A stretch of DNA of 64,000 bases from Rathayibacter agropyri (lineage in GTDB: Bacteria > Actinomycetota > Actinomycetes > Actinomycetales > Microbacteriaceae), in the NCBI RefSeq assembly GCF_013249015.1, contig NZ_JABRPL010000002.1, positions 558,001-622,000 on the forward strand, given 5' to 3'. A program made the position numbers and the translations under genes. The notes beneath the pieces were generated by a model. That model did not search any database, was not told the DNA's origin, and worked only from the letters and a program-made list of their open reading frames with translations. Positions 34,600 through 44,345 of the stretch are shown in pieces (positions within the stretch are counted from its first letter, which is position 1; each line of letters begins with the position of its first letter).

Positions 34600-34743
34600 T
34601 TATCTACTCAGATTGTTTCGGGTCTTCTTCGACAGGCGGCGATTTATCAGCAGTTTTGCGACGTAGCACGCGGCGCCGACGATGACCACAAAAACAACGA
34701 CGAGAATGACTACCGTAAGGAGGAGGTTTGCGTTTCCGAACAT
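34600..34743 (-). CDS. Small single-pass membrane protein
   Basis: A 47-residue ORF from the ATG at 34741-34743: a hydrophobic helix (NANLLLTVVILVVVFVVIVG) followed by a basic tail (NRRLSKKTRNNLSR), the pattern of a small membrane protein with its C-terminus in the cytoplasm. The ribosome-binding site is poor. Function unknown; it lies upstream of the other minus-strand genes of the AT-rich patch. Confidence 0.4.
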   Translation of the reverse strand: MFGNANLLLTVVILVVVFVVIVGAACYVAKLLINRRLSKKTRNNLSR

Positions 34744-35115
34744 CAGGTTTCACTTCGACTTTCTCTCGTGGAGGAACATTTGCGCGAGATGAAGATGCGG
34801 TGAGTGGTCTCGTAGGTGCCCACCGGTGATTACCCCTCCACGTCCCATCGGGTTTCCGTTATCGGACTTCGTTAGTGAACACTAGGCACAGCGATCGGCC
34901 TCCGCAAAGGTTTCTTTTACCGGATGCACTGGAGCGGCCAGGGACTCCGCCGCTCCCGAGAGTGTGATGGCGGCCCGTCCTCCTCGGAGTAACCAGGACT
35001 CCGTCCACCCCCGGGGCCTCGTCAAAGTCGTGCTAGCTGGTGAGGAGTAGTTTCACTGGTCGTTTGTGACGACGCCCGGGAGGGGACCGGGCCGGGGTGC
35101 CGCTACGGTGACCAC
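34744..35115. other. Intergenic stretch, no gene recognised
   Basis: About 370 bp between the AT-rich patch and the lacI-type gene. Base composition returns to high GC from about 34920. No convincing ORF or RNA gene; the promoter of the downstream regulator must lie near its right end. Confidence 0.4.
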
Positions 35116-36123
35116 ATGCCCGACCGCGCCCCGACGATCCGTGACGTTGCGGAGCGGGCCGGAGTGTCGTATCAGACGGTCTCGCGGGTGCTGAACGACA
35201 GCCCGCAGTTGCGACCCCACACGCGGGAGCGGGTGCTCGCTGCGATCGAGGAGCTCGGCTTCCGTCCCAGCGCCGCCGCCCGCGCACTGGCGACCAGCCG
35301 CTCCGGGCTGATCGGGATCCTCGCTGCCGAGAGCCACAGCTTCTATGGCACCGCTACTGCGATGGCCGCCATCGAGCAGGCGGCACGCGACGCCGGCTAC
35401 CGCGTTCCCGTGGTCAACGCGGCACCCGATGCGGAGTCGCTCGCCGGCGGCCTCGCGCACCTGCAACGGGAGTCGGTCGAGGCGATCGTGATCCTCGCCC
35501 CGCAGGAGCGCGCGTTGGAGGCGATCGAGAGTCTCGCGATCGGCGTCCCTTTTGTGACTCTCGGGGCGACAGGGCGCGGAGCGGACTCCCTGCTCCTCGT
35601 CGACCAGGCCGCGGGCGGGCGGCTCGCGACCGAGCACCTCGTGGGCCTCGGCCACACCCGCATCGCGCACCTCGCCGGACCGCAGCACTGGGTGGAGGCG
35701 CAGGCCCGGCTCGATGGCTTCGAGACGGGGATGAGCGCGGCGGGCCTCGCGTCGGCGGCCGTGGTCGAGGGCGACTGGAGCGCCGAGTCCGGCTACCGAG
35801 AGGGCCTGCGGCTCCTGGATGAGGTCCCCGACCTGACCGCGGTCTTCGCCGGGAACGACCAGATGGCGCTCGGGCTCCTGCACGCGTGCGCCGACCGCGG
35901 AGTGAGTGTGCCCGAGGACTTGAGCGTCGTCGGCTTCGACGATGTGCCGGAGGCGGCGCACTACCAGCCGCCACTCACGACGATCCGGCAGGACTTCGCC
36001 GAGGTTGGCCGCCGCACGATCGGCGTGGTGCTGGCGGAGCTGCGCGGCGAGACGGCCGCGGTCGACCGCCCCGTTCCCCCGGTGCTGCTGGAGCGCGCGT
36101 CCACGCGGACACCGCGCAGGTGA
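35116..36123 (+). CDS. LacI-family regulator, likely for arabinose genes
   Basis: 335 residues. The N-terminal helix-turn-helix reads TIRDVAERAGVSYQTVSRVLN with the hinge helix PSAAARALATSRS. A periplasmic-binding-protein-like sensor domain follows (VSVPEDLSVVGFDDVPEAAHYQPPLTTIRQD is its typical end). It lies upstream of araBDA in the same direction with a 190-bp gap, so it probably represses that operon and responds to arabinose or a derivative, like AraR of Corynebacterium/Bacillus lines (inference). Confidence 0.85.
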   Translation: MPDRAPTIRDVAERAGVSYQTVSRVLNDSPQLRPHTRERVLAAIEELGFRPSAAARALATSRSGLIGILAAESHSFYGTATAMAAIEQAARDAGYRVPVVNAAPDAESLAGGLAHLQRESVEAIVILAPQERALEAIESLAIGVPFVTLGATGRGADSLLLVDQAAGGRLATEHLVGLGHTRIAHLAGPQHWVEAQARLDGFETGMSAAGLASAAVVEGDWSAESGYREGLRLLDEVPDLTAVFAGNDQMALGLLHACADRGVSVPEDLSVVGFDDVPEAAHYQPPLTTIRQDFAEVGRRTIGVVLAELRGETAAVDRPVPPVLLERASTRTPRR

Positions 36124-36128
36124 CGACG

Positions 36129-36179
36129 TCGATCCGTCGCGAACGGCCCGAGTGGAACGGGGCGTCCGTGACGGATCGA
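36129..36179. promoter_or_regulatory. Inverted repeat between lacI-type gene and araB
   Basis: TCGATCCGTC (36129-36138) and GACGGATCGA (36170-36179) are perfect reverse complements 31 nt apart. It could be a weak terminator for the regulator or a two-site operator for araBDA; GTGACGGATCGATCAC around the right arm is itself near-palindromic. Confidence 0.35.
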
Positions 36180-36313
36180 TCACCTGTCGCGGGGTGGGTC
36201 GCGGGTAGGGGGCGGGCGGAGTTCTGCAGGGCGGTGCGGTTGCCGTCAGTAGGGCGTTTCGCCTACGCTGGGTGAGGCTTTGTGAGCGGTCACATTGCCG
36301 ATTGAGGAGCATC

Positions 36314-37933
36314 ATGGACCAGCGCAGGCCCACCCCCGCCGACGCGATCACGAGCGGCGCCACCGCTCTCGGCATCGAACTCGGCTCCACCCGGATCAAG
36401 GCGTGCCTGGTCGACGCGGCCGATCCCTCCGTCGTGCTGGCCGTCGGCAGCCACGAGTGGGAGAACCAGTTCGTCGACCGCCGCTGGACCTACTCCCTCG
36501 ACGCGGTGCACGCGGGCCTCCAGGCCGCCTACGCCGACCTCGTCGCTGACGCCGAGACCCGTCACGGCGCGCGCCTCACCTCCGTCGGAGCCCTCGGCGT
36601 CTCCGCGATGATGCACGGCTACCTCCCCTTCGACGCGGACGGGTCACCGCTCGTCCCCTTCCGAACCTGGCGCAACACCAGCACCGGCCCTGCGTCGGCC
36701 GAGCTCACTGAGCTGTTCGGCGCCAACATCCCGCTGCGCTGGTCGCTCGCGCACCTGCACCAGGCGGTCCTCGACTCCGAGCCACACATCGAGCGGATCG
36801 ACTTCCTCACCACCCTCGCCGGCTACGTGCACTGGCGCCTCACCGGCGAGAAGGTCCTCGGAGTCGGCGACGCCTCCGGCATGGTCCCCACCGATCCGGC
36901 GACGCGCGACTACGACCAGAGCGTGATCGACCGCTACGACGCGCGCGCGGCGGGCGCCGTGAAGCCGCTGCGCGAGCTGCTCCCGACCGTGCTGCCCGCG
37001 GGCGCCGACGCCGGCTCGCTCACCGCCGAGGGCGCGCTGCTGCTCGACCCGACCGGCTCCCTCCAGCCCGGCGCCCCGGTCTGCCCGCCCGAGGGCGACG
37101 CCGGCACCGGGATGGTCGCCACCAACTCCGTCGCGCCACGCACCGGCAACGTCAGCGCGGGCACCAGCATCTTCGCGATGGTCGTCCTCGAGGGACCGCT
37201 CACGAGCGTGCACCACGAGCTCGACCTGGTCGCAACTCCAGCCGGCGACCTCGTTGCGATGGTCCACTGCAACAACGGAGCCAGCGAGCTCGCCGGCTGG
37301 GTCGGCCTGTTCTCGCGGTTCGCCGCGGCCTCGGGCGTCCCCGCCGAGAGTGACGCCGTCTACGGCACGCTCTTCGCCGAGGCGCTCGAAGGCGAGTCGG
37401 ACGCGGGCGGACTACTCGCCTACAACCATCTCGCGGGCGAGCCGATCGCCGGGCTGGTCGAGGGCCGCCCGCTGGTCGTGCGCACCCCCGACTCCCGCCT
37501 CACCCTCGCCAACTTCATGCGCGCCCAGCTGTACGGCGTGTTTGGCACGCTCACTCTGGGCATGCGCGTCCTCGCCGGCGAGGGCGTCCGGATCGACGAG
37601 ATGTTCGCGCACGGCGGCATGTTCCGCACGGCCGGAGTCGCGCAGCGTTTCCTCGCCGGAGCGCTCGACGCCCCCGTGTCCGTCGCCGCGACCGCCTCCG
37701 AGGGCGGCCCGTGGGGCATGGCCGTGCTGGCCGCCTACCGCCTGCAGAGCGCAGTCGCGCTGGACGAGTACCTGACCGGTCAGGTCTTCGTTGATTCCGC
37801 CTTCGAGACCGTCGCCCCCGATCCCGACGATGTCGCGGGCTTCTCCGCCTACCTCGAGCGCTACCGCGCCGGTCTCGCCGTCGAGCAGACCGCCGTCGAC
37901 ACCCTCACCGACACCCAGGGAGCATCCGTATGA
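36314..37933 (+). CDS. araB: L-ribulokinase (FGGY family)
   Basis: 539 residues from the ATG at 36314 with GAGGAGC upstream. Phosphorylates L-ribulose to L-ribulose 5-phosphate. FGGY hallmarks: [17 protein letters not shown] at the N-terminus (phosphate-binding loop), a [22 protein letters not shown] region and a C-terminal [18 protein letters not shown] segment. Sequence alone could also fit a xylulokinase-like kinase; the tight linkage to araD and araA (4-bp overlaps) makes ribulokinase the best call. Confidence 0.88.
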   Translation: MDQRRPTPADAITSGATALGIELGSTRIKACLVDAADPSVVLAVGSHEWENQFVDRRWTYSLDAVHAGLQAAYADLVADAETRHGARLTSVGALGVSAMMHGYLPFDADGSPLVPFRTWRNTSTGPASAELTELFGANIPLRWSLAHLHQAVLDSEPHIERIDFLTTLAGYVHWRLTGEKVLGVGDASGMVPTDPATRDYDQSVIDRYDARAAGAVKPLRELLPTVLPAGADAGSLTAEGALLLDPTGSLQPGAPVCPPEGDAGTGMVATNSVAPRTGNVSAGTSIFAMVVLEGPLTSVHHELDLVATPAGDLVAMVHCNNGASELAGWVGLFSRFAAASGVPAESDAVYGTLFAEALEGESDAGGLLAYNHLAGEPIAGLVEGRPLVVRTPDSRLTLANFMRAQLYGVFGTLTLGMRVLAGEGVRIDEMFAHGGMFRTAGVAQRFLAGALDAPVSVAATASEGGPWGMAVLAAYRLQSAVALDEYLTGQVFVDSAFETVAPDPDDVAGFSAYLERYRAGLAVEQTAVDTLTDTQGASV

Positions 37934-38652
37934 CCGCCGAGACCGTCGGCTTCGACGCCGCCACCGAGGAGGCGATCGCCCGCGTCCGCGAGGACGTGGC
38001 GCGCCTGCACTCCGAACTCGTCCGCTACGGGTTGGTGATCTGGACCGGCGGCAACATCTCGGGCCGCGTGCCCGGCGCCGACCTGTTCGTGATCAAGCCC
38101 AGCGGCGTCTCGTACGACGACCTCGCTCCCTCGAACATGATCCTCTGCGATCTCGACGGGACCGTCGTCCCTGGCACCCCCGGCAGCGACCGCAGCCCCT
38201 CCAGCGACACCGCGGCGCACGCCTATGTGTACCGCGAGATGCCCGAGGTCGCCGGAGTCGTGCACACGCACTCCACCTACGCGACCGCCTGGGCGGCCCG
38301 CGCCGAATCGATCCCCTGCGTCATCACGGCGATGGCGGACGAGTTCGGCGGCGAGATCCCGATCGGCCCGTTCGCGATCATCGGCGACGACTCCATCGGC
38401 CGCGGCATCGTCGCGACCCTGAGCGGGCACCGCTCGCGCGCGGTCCTGATGCAGAATCACGGAGTCTTCACCATCGGCAAGGACGCGAAGGACGCTGTGA
38501 AGGCGGCCGTCATGGCCGAGGACGTCGCGCGCACCGTGCACCTCGCGCGCCAGGGCGGCGAGCTCGTCCCCATCCCGCAGGAGTCGATCGACGCCCTGTT
38601 CGACCGTTACCAGAACGTCTATGGACAGAACCCGACCGGAGCCATCGCATGA
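37930..38652 (+). CDS. araD: L-ribulose-5-phosphate 4-epimerase
   Basis: 240 residues, a class II aldolase-fold enzyme converting L-ribulose 5-phosphate to D-xylulose 5-phosphate. [17 protein letters not shown], the metal-binding [13 protein letters not shown] and the [10 protein letters not shown] segment are all present; HTH and the later His bind zinc. It overlaps araB and araA by ATGA junctions, so the three enzymes are made together. Confidence 0.93.
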   Translation: MTAETVGFDAATEEAIARVREDVARLHSELVRYGLVIWTGGNISGRVPGADLFVIKPSGVSYDDLAPSNMILCDLDGTVVPGTPGSDRSPSSDTAAHAYVYREMPEVAGVVHTHSTYATAWAARAESIPCVITAMADEFGGEIPIGPFAIIGDDSIGRGIVATLSGHRSRAVLMQNHGVFTIGKDAKDAVKAAVMAEDVARTVHLARQGGELVPIPQESIDALFDRYQNVYGQNPTGAIA

Positions 38653-40184
38653 CCAGCAGCCCGCGCTACAAGAGCATCATCCCGAACCTTGCCACCCGCA
38701 CCGTCTGGTTCCTCACCGGCAGCCAGGACCTCTACGGCGAGGACACCCTCCGCCAGGTCGCCGAGCAGTCGCAAGCCGTCGTCGCGCAGCTGAACGAGTC
38801 GAGTTCGATCCCGGTGACCATCGAGTGGAAGCCGGTGCTGAAGAGCTCCGACGCCATCCGCCGCACGATGATCGAAGCGAACTCCGACGACTCCGTGGTG
38901 GGCGTCATCACCTGGATGCACACGTTCAGCCCCTCGAAGATGTGGATCCACGGCTTCGACGCGCTCGCCAAGCCGCTGCTGCACTTCCACACCCAGGCGA
39001 ACATCGCTCTGCCGTGGCAGGACATCGACTTCGACTTCATGAACCTCAACCAGGCCGCGCACGGCGACCGCGAGCACGGCTACATCCTCAGCCGGATGAG
39101 CGTGCCCCGGAAGACGGTTGTGGGCCACGCGAGCGACACCCGCGTCACGGATTCGATCGGCATGTGGTCGCGCGCAGCGGCCGGCTGGTCGGCCTCGCAG
39201 AGCATGAAGGTCGCCCGCTTCGGCGACAACATGCGCAACGTCGCCGTGACCGAGGGCGACAAGACAGAGGCCGAGATCCGCCTCGGCGTCAGCGTCAACA
39301 CCTGGGGCGTGAACGAACTCGTCGAGCGCGTCGACGCGGCCACGGCGGCGGAGATCGACGCGCTCGTCGCCGAGTACGTCGAAAGCTACGACGTCGTGCC
39401 GGAGCTGCTTCCCGGCGGCGAGCGCCACGAGTCGCTCCGCTACGGCGCCGCGGTCGAGATCGGCCTGCGCTCGTTCCTGGAGGAGGGCGGCTTCGAGGCG
39501 TTCACCGACAGCTTCGAGGACCTCGGCGGGCTGCGTCAGCTTCCCGGCCTCGCCGTGCAGCGCCTGATGGCCGACGGCTACGGCTTCGGCGGCGAGGGCG
39601 ACTGGAAGACTGCCGTTCTCATCCGCATCGCCGCGGTCATGGGCGCCGGCCTCCCCGGCGGCACCAGCCTGATGGAGGACTACACCTACGACATGACGCC
39701 AGGCGAGGAACTCATCCTCGGCGCGCACATGCTCGAGGTCTCGCCGTCGCTCTCGTCACAGCGCGCCTCGCTCGAGATCCACCCTCTGGGTATCGGTGGC
39801 CGCGAGGACCCGGTGCGCCTCGTCTTCACCGCCGACGCTGGCCCCGCGGTGGTCGTTGCTTTGAGCGATGTGCGCGAGCGTTTCCGCCTCGTCGCGAACA
39901 AGGTGCAGACCGTGGAGCCGCCGCAGACACTGCCGCACCTGCCGGTCGGTCGCGCCGTGTGGCAGCCCGCGCCGGACTTCGGCACGAGCGCCGCGGCGTG
40001 GATCACTGCAGGTGCCGCGCACCACACGGTGATGACCACGCAGATCGGCATGGAGGCGTGGGAGGACTTCGCCCGCATCGCCGGCGTCGAGCTGCTGGTG
40101 ATCGACGAGTCGACCACCCTGCGCGGCTTCGAGGCCGACATCCGCTCGAACGCGGCGTACTACCGGCTGTCGCAGGGGCTGTAA
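38649..40184 (+). CDS. araA: L-arabinose isomerase
   Basis: 511 residues. Converts L-arabinose to L-ribulose in the cytoplasm, using Mn2+. Family sequence throughout: [83 protein letters not shown] and AWHT-region counterpart GAAHHTVMT near the end. Length matches the usual ~500. It is the last gene of araBDA and is followed by a GC-rich gap. Confidence 0.95.
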   Translation: MTSSPRYKSIIPNLATRTVWFLTGSQDLYGEDTLRQVAEQSQAVVAQLNESSSIPVTIEWKPVLKSSDAIRRTMIEANSDDSVVGVITWMHTFSPSKMWIHGFDALAKPLLHFHTQANIALPWQDIDFDFMNLNQAAHGDREHGYILSRMSVPRKTVVGHASDTRVTDSIGMWSRAAAGWSASQSMKVARFGDNMRNVAVTEGDKTEAEIRLGVSVNTWGVNELVERVDAATAAEIDALVAEYVESYDVVPELLPGGERHESLRYGAAVEIGLRSFLEEGGFEAFTDSFEDLGGLRQLPGLAVQRLMADGYGFGGEGDWKTAVLIRIAAVMGAGLPGGTSLMEDYTYDMTPGEELILGAHMLEVSPSLSSQRASLEIHPLGIGGREDPVRLVFTADAGPAVVVALSDVRERFRLVANKVQTVEPPQTLPHLPVGRAVWQPAPDFGTSAAAWITAGAAHHTVMTTQIGMEAWEDFARIAGVELLVIDESTTLRGFEADIRSNAAYYRLSQGL

Positions 40185-40365
40185 GGGCTGTCGGCAGGCT
40201 CCCTGCGGAGGCCGGCCGTCCGCCGTTCCCGGGGCGGGTCGGCCGTCCGGCCGTCGCCTAGATGCGCACATGACGAGCCGACCAACGGCCCGGCAAGAGA
40301 CAGTTCGATCGATTGACTTTCCGCGCTTAGGCGCACGGCGAAACAGCAACGGGGCTGAGTAAGAC

Positions 40366-40651
40366 CTACAGATCCAGCGCTTGCCCTGAGCCAGCTGCGC
40401 CACCCACCTCCTCAACTGGAAAGGGGGCGGCGAGGTTGTTGCGGATGCCGACAGCGGCTTCGGCCGCATCGTCACGGTGTGTCGGCGCGGAGTAGAGCCG
40501 ATGCCCGGCACCCGCCAGCAGCCTCTCGACGGTGCTGTAGGCGGCGTCCCGGCCGCCCTCAGCACGGGAGACTCCGGCCTGGTCGAGCCGCGAGCTGCTT
40601 CTGAGTCAGCCCCCGACTCGTGCGAGCAGCTAGAAGGAGTGTGCCGATCAC
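40366..40651 (-). pseudogene. Degenerate XRE-family helix-turn-helix regulator
   Basis: From a GTG at 40649-40651 (AGGAAAG upstream) the minus strand reads LLLAARTSRGLTQKQLAAR, the first half of an XRE-type helix-turn-helix. A one-base shift then moves the frame, which continues as AGVSRAEGGRDAAYSTVERL, LAGAGHRLYSAP and EAAVGIRNNLAA to a stop at 40366. The part normally between AGVSR and the last helices (an EIGRIESG-like stretch) is also missing. It is thus a frameshifted and internally deleted gene. It lies in the gap downstream of araA, on the opposite strand. Confidence 0.6.
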
Positions 40652-40701
40652 CGCGCTTTCCTGTGTCGTAGACGCCATAGTGTGCCACGCCCGGTGCGCA
40701 G

Positions 40702-40779
40702 GCCTGCACAACGAAGGCTGGGAGCCCCGAAAGGCGTCCGTGGGCCGGGATTCGGGCTCTCAGCCTTCGTTGTGCAGGC
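40702..40779. repeat. Long imperfect palindrome between convergent genes (type 2, copy 1)
   Basis: Arms of about 28 bp (GCCTGCACAACGAAGGCTGG at the left, its near-complement ending at 40779) enclose a 20-nt loop; mismatches are few. The central arm motif AACGAAGGCTGGGAG resembles AACCAAGGTTGGGAG in the element at 59262-59324. Position at converging gene ends fits a bidirectional terminator. Confidence 0.65.
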
Positions 40780-40804
40780 GGGCGACCGCGGAGCCGCCGC
40801 GGAG

Positions 40805-41812
40805 TCAGTCGCGCGCCGTCGAGAACGCCGCGTCGAAGGCGTCGGACGGCGGCGTGATCGCGTTGAGCTTCCGCACGAACGCCAGCGCCTCGGGCGCGCC
40901 GTCGAGGCGGTCCATGCCCGCGTCCTCCCACTCGACGCTGGTCGGGCCGGTGTAGCCGATCGCGTTGAGGGCGCGGAAGACCGGCTCCCACGGTACGGCG
41001 CCGTGGCCGGTGGAGACGAAGGTCCAGCCGCGGCGCGGGTTCGCCCAGGGCAGGTGCGAACCGAGGACGCCGTTGCGGCCGTCGAGATTCGTGACCGACT
41101 CCTTCACATGCACGTGGAAGATGTGGTCGGCGAAGTCGAGCACGAAGGCGACGCTGTCGAGCTGCTGCCAGACGAAGTGCGACGGGTCGAAGTTGAAGCC
41201 GAACGACGCGCGGTGGCCGATCGCCTCAAGGGTGCGCTTTGCAGTCCAGTAGTCGTAGGCGATCTCGCTCGGGTGCACCTCGAGGGCGAAGCGCACGCCC
41301 ACCTCGTCGAAGACGTCGAGGATCGGATTCCAGCGGTCAGCGAAGTCCTGGTAGCCGGCGGCGACCCACTCGTCGGAGGCGGGCGGGAACATGGCCACGC
41401 CCTTCCAGATGGAGGAGCCCGAGAAGCCGTTGACCTGCGTCACGCCGAGCGCGGCGGCAAACCGGGCGGTGTCCTTGAGGTCTTGGGCGGCGCGCTGACG
41501 AACGCCCTCGGGGTTGCCGTCGCCCCAGACGCGGTCGCTGAGGATGTCGCGGTGGCGCGCGTCGATCGGGTCGTCACAGACCGCCTGGCCGGTGAGGTGG
41601 TTCGAGATCGCGAAGACCTGGAGGCCGTTCGCAGTCAGGATGTCCTTCCGGCTCTGCACGTACTCTGCGTCGTCCCAGCGCGCCACGTCGATGTGGTCGC
41701 CCCAGCAAGCGATCTCGAGGCCGTCGTAGCCCCACTCCCCCGCGAGGCGTGCCACCTCCTCGAACGGCAGGTCAGCCCACTGGCCGGTGAACAGGGTGAT
41801 CGGTCGCGTCAT
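40805..41812 (-). CDS. Sugar phosphate isomerase/epimerase-like TIM-barrel protein
   Basis: 335 residues of the xylose-isomerase-like TIM-barrel family (AP endonuclease 2 type). WGYDGLEIACWGDHID near the N-terminus, GFSGSSIWKG, an ALEVHPSEIAYD metal-ligand segment (Glu-His), NFDPSHFVWQ (Asp-His), FHVHVKES and a C-terminal TSVEWEDAGM (Glu) provide the usual divalent-metal ligands. Probably isomerises or epimerises a keto-sugar or inositol-type compound. It is divergent from the GH95 gene with a 70-bp shared promoter region, so the two are likely co-regulated. Confidence 0.8.
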   Translation of the reverse strand: MTRPITLFTGQWADLPFEEVARLAGEWGYDGLEIACWGDHIDVARWDDAEYVQSRKDILTANGLQVFAISNHLTGQAVCDDPIDARHRDILSDRVWGDGNPEGVRQRAAQDLKDTARFAAALGVTQVNGFSGSSIWKGVAMFPPASDEWVAAGYQDFADRWNPILDVFDEVGVRFALEVHPSEIAYDYWTAKRTLEAIGHRASFGFNFDPSHFVWQQLDSVAFVLDFADHIFHVHVKESVTNLDGRNGVLGSHLPWANPRRGWTFVSTGHGAVPWEPVFRALNAIGYTGPTSVEWEDAGMDRLDGAPEALAFVRKLNAITPPSDAFDAAFSTARD

Positions 41813-41872
41813 TGCGTGTCCTCACTCGGGTCGGCGCCGCGGGTTAGCCCTGGGGATACCCGGACGGCTAAT

Positions 41873-41883
41873 TTGAAGTTCAA
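41873..41883. promoter_or_regulatory. Candidate operator in the GH95 / isomerase promoter
   Basis: TTGAAGTTCAA is an inverted repeat (TTGAA / TTCAA, 1-nt spacer) in the short divergent region. It touches the first possible ATG of the GH95 gene, which favours a later start for that gene or a repressor site over the start. Confidence 0.4.
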
Positions 41884-44267
41884 TGCAACATATCAGGAGC
41901 ACCCTGACGGAAGGAACGATCATCCGATCGATCGATCGCGCAGGGATGCGCACCGCCACCGCCGCCCCGACCTGGGAGGACGGCCTGATCGTCGGCAGCG
42001 GCCGTGTCGGCGCGGTCGCCCACGGGCCCGCCGACTCCCTCACCGTTTCGCTCGCGCACGAGCGCTGGTTCCTCCCCGTGAATCCACGGCCGGACGCCCC
42101 CGACCTTGCGAATGTGCGGGACGAGCTCCGCCGCGCCCTGCTCGGCGGCGACTCCGACACCGCGAGCGAGTTGCTGAACCAGGCCGCCCGCGACAGCGGC
42201 TACGACGGCGGCCTGATCTGGACGGATCCGCTCGGCCTCTGCGCGACCGTCACAATCCGTACGCCCGGCGGGGTCGCCGCGATGACCCGACTCATCGATC
42301 CGCTCGGTGGCGAGGCAGCCGTGGAGTGGACCGACCTCGACGGCGGGCTGCACGCGGTGCGCCTGCTCGCCCCGCACGGCGGCGAGGGCGTGCGGGTGGC
42401 CCTGGAGTCCTCCGAGCCGACGGCCGTCACCATCGAGCTGGCGCTCGGCGCGGGCGAGGCGACCTCGTTCGACACCGGGGTGCCCGACGCCTCCGCCGTG
42501 GTGTCGGCGCGGGTCGAGGGCGGTGCGAGCGGCGTGCTCACGGCCGACGCGGGCGAGGGAGGGACCGCGCGTGCCGTCACTCGCGCGACGAGCGGAGCGA
42601 CGTGGCGCGTGGTCGAGGGCGCCGCCGTCTCGGTCGTCGAGCTCGCGGGGACGCCGCAGGTGCTGCGGCTGGACGTCGGCCTCGGGGCCGCGCCCGACGC
42701 CTCCGCTGCCCTCTCGTGGGGGACACTGCGCGATCGCCAGCGCGAAGGCCACGGCCGGTTGGTCGGCACCTCGATGCTCGACCTCGACGGCGTCTCCACC
42801 GCCGAACTGACCGAGGACCTGTGGGCCGCCGCCCGCTCCGGGGACGCGGGCGCACGCCGCCGCGTGGTCGAGCTGGCCTGGCTGAGCGGGCGGGCGAACA
42901 TCGTCGCCTCGACCGGGGAGCTGCCGCCGACGCTGCAGGGCGTCTGGCAGGGCACCTGGCGTCCGGCGTGGTCGGCCGACTACACGCTGAACGGCAACGT
43001 GCAGAACGGCGCGATGGCGGGGATGATCGCGACCGGGACGCCCGAGCTCGCACTCTCGCTGCTCGAACTCGTTCTCCCGCATCTCGAGGATTACCGTGAC
43101 AACGCGCGGCTGGTCTACGGCGCCGAGGGGATGCTCCTGCCCTCGCGAATGTCGACGCACGGCCGCGCCGACCACTTCGTCGACGGGTATCCGCACCTGT
43201 TCTGGACCGGCTGCGGCGGCTGGGTGCTACGCCTCGCGGCGGATGTGGTCGCCACTTCCGGCGACCGCTCGATCGTCGACGATCAGCTGTGGGAACTGGC
43301 GGAGGGAGTGCTGCGCTTCGCCGAGACCGCGACCGTGCTGGTCGACCGGGTGCGGCGGATCGTCCCCTCCTACTCCCCCGAGAACACGCCCGGTGGGCAG
43401 GGGGTGCCGACGGCGGTCGACGCGACGATGGACGTGGCGATTCTCCGCGACGCCGCGCGTGCGACCGCGCTGCTCGGACGCGCCCGCGGCGACGACTCCC
43501 TCGACGCCCGCTGGACCCGTGTCCTGGCCGATCTGCCGGGGTATCGCGTGGCCGAGGACGGCACGCTCTCCGAGTGGATCGATCCGCGCTGGGGCGAACA
43601 GATTGCGCACCGCCACGCCTCGCAGCTGTATCCGCTCTGGTACGAGCTCGACGCGGCGTTCGTGCGCGACGAACGGTTGCGGGCCGCGGCCGTGGCGACG
43701 GTCGAGGCGAAGATCGCCTGGCGGGCCAAGGCTCCGACGGCACCGCCCGGGCGGATGGAGATGGCGTTCGGTCTGGTGCAGATCGGGATCGCGGCGGCGG
43801 TGCTCGGCGAGGCGGAGGCGGCGCTAGTGTGCGCGGAGTGGCTGGCGGTGGAGCACTGGTCACCGACGCTGACGACACAGCACGACGCCGGACGCATCTT
43901 CAATCTCGACGCGAGCGGCGGGCTGCCGGGCCTGGTCGCGGCGATGCTGCTCGGATCGACGGCCGACTCGCTGACCGTGCTGCCGGCGCTGCCCGCGGCC
44001 TGGCCGCGCGGCTCCGTGACCGGGCTGCGGGCCCGCGGCGGGCTGGTCGTGGACCGGCTGGAGTGGGAGCCGGGGCGGGCGCGCCTGACGGTGCGCCGGA
44101 TCGCGGGGGCGGAGTGGCTGGCGCCCGCGGAGGGGACGCTGGTCGTGGGCGGGCGGGCGGCCGTGGTCCGCGCGGCGGCGGCGGCAGGGCACGTGGACGA
44201 GGTGGCGGCAGGGCGCGTGCGGTTCGGGACGGAGCCGCTGCGGCTGGTACTGGAGTGGCCAGCCTGA
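41883..44267 (+). CDS. Glycoside hydrolase family 95-like enzyme
   Basis: Up to 794 residues. The N-terminal beta-domain opens with WEDGLIVGSGRVGAVAHG, matching the GH95 start. The catalytic (alpha/alpha)6 part has LPPTLQGVWQGTWRPAWSADYTLNGNVQN, followed by SMSTHGR-like and FWTGCGGWVL segments and VPSYSPENTPG. GH95 enzymes remove alpha-L-fucose or alpha-L-galactose from the non-reducing end; the NGNVQNGAM variant of the usual NxNxQ motif leaves the specificity open. No signal peptide, so cytoplasmic. The ATG at 41883 has no ribosome-binding site; an in-frame ATG at 41946 begins nearer the conserved part and may be the real start. Confidence 0.75.
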   Translation: MQHIRSTLTEGTIIRSIDRAGMRTATAAPTWEDGLIVGSGRVGAVAHGPADSLTVSLAHERWFLPVNPRPDAPDLANVRDELRRALLGGDSDTASELLNQAARDSGYDGGLIWTDPLGLCATVTIRTPGGVAAMTRLIDPLGGEAAVEWTDLDGGLHAVRLLAPHGGEGVRVALESSEPTAVTIELALGAGEATSFDTGVPDASAVVSARVEGGASGVLTADAGEGGTARAVTRATSGATWRVVEGAAVSVVELAGTPQVLRLDVGLGAAPDASAALSWGTLRDRQREGHGRLVGTSMLDLDGVSTAELTEDLWAAARSGDAGARRRVVELAWLSGRANIVASTGELPPTLQGVWQGTWRPAWSADYTLNGNVQNGAMAGMIATGTPELALSLLELVLPHLEDYRDNARLVYGAEGMLLPSRMSTHGRADHFVDGYPHLFWTGCGGWVLRLAADVVATSGDRSIVDDQLWELAEGVLRFAETATVLVDRVRRIVPSYSPENTPGGQGVPTAVDATMDVAILRDAARATALLGRARGDDSLDARWTRVLADLPGYRVAEDGTLSEWIDPRWGEQIAHRHASQLYPLWYELDAAFVRDERLRAAAVATVEAKIAWRAKAPTAPPGRMEMAFGLVQIGIAAAVLGEAEAALVCAEWLAVEHWSPTLTTQHDAGRIFNLDASGGLPGLVAAMLLGSTADSLTVLPALPAAWPRGSVTGLRARGGLVVDRLEWEPGRARLTVRRIAGAEWLAPAEGTLVVGGRAAVVRAAAAAGHVDEVAAGRVRFGTEPLRLVLEWPA

Positions 44268-44345
44268 TCGGGTCGCACGCCCGGCGCACCCGCGCACGCT
44301 GCAGTGCCGACTCGAGCGTGCGTGCGCGCCGTGACCGCGCACCGT

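Noticed and set aside
40350-40420. tRNA-like stretch on the minus strand (GGCGCAGCTGGCTCAGGGC)
   Set aside because: It has a D-arm-like look but no acceptor pairing or T-arm (GTTCGA) follows, and the sequence is explained as the 3' end of the broken XRE gene.
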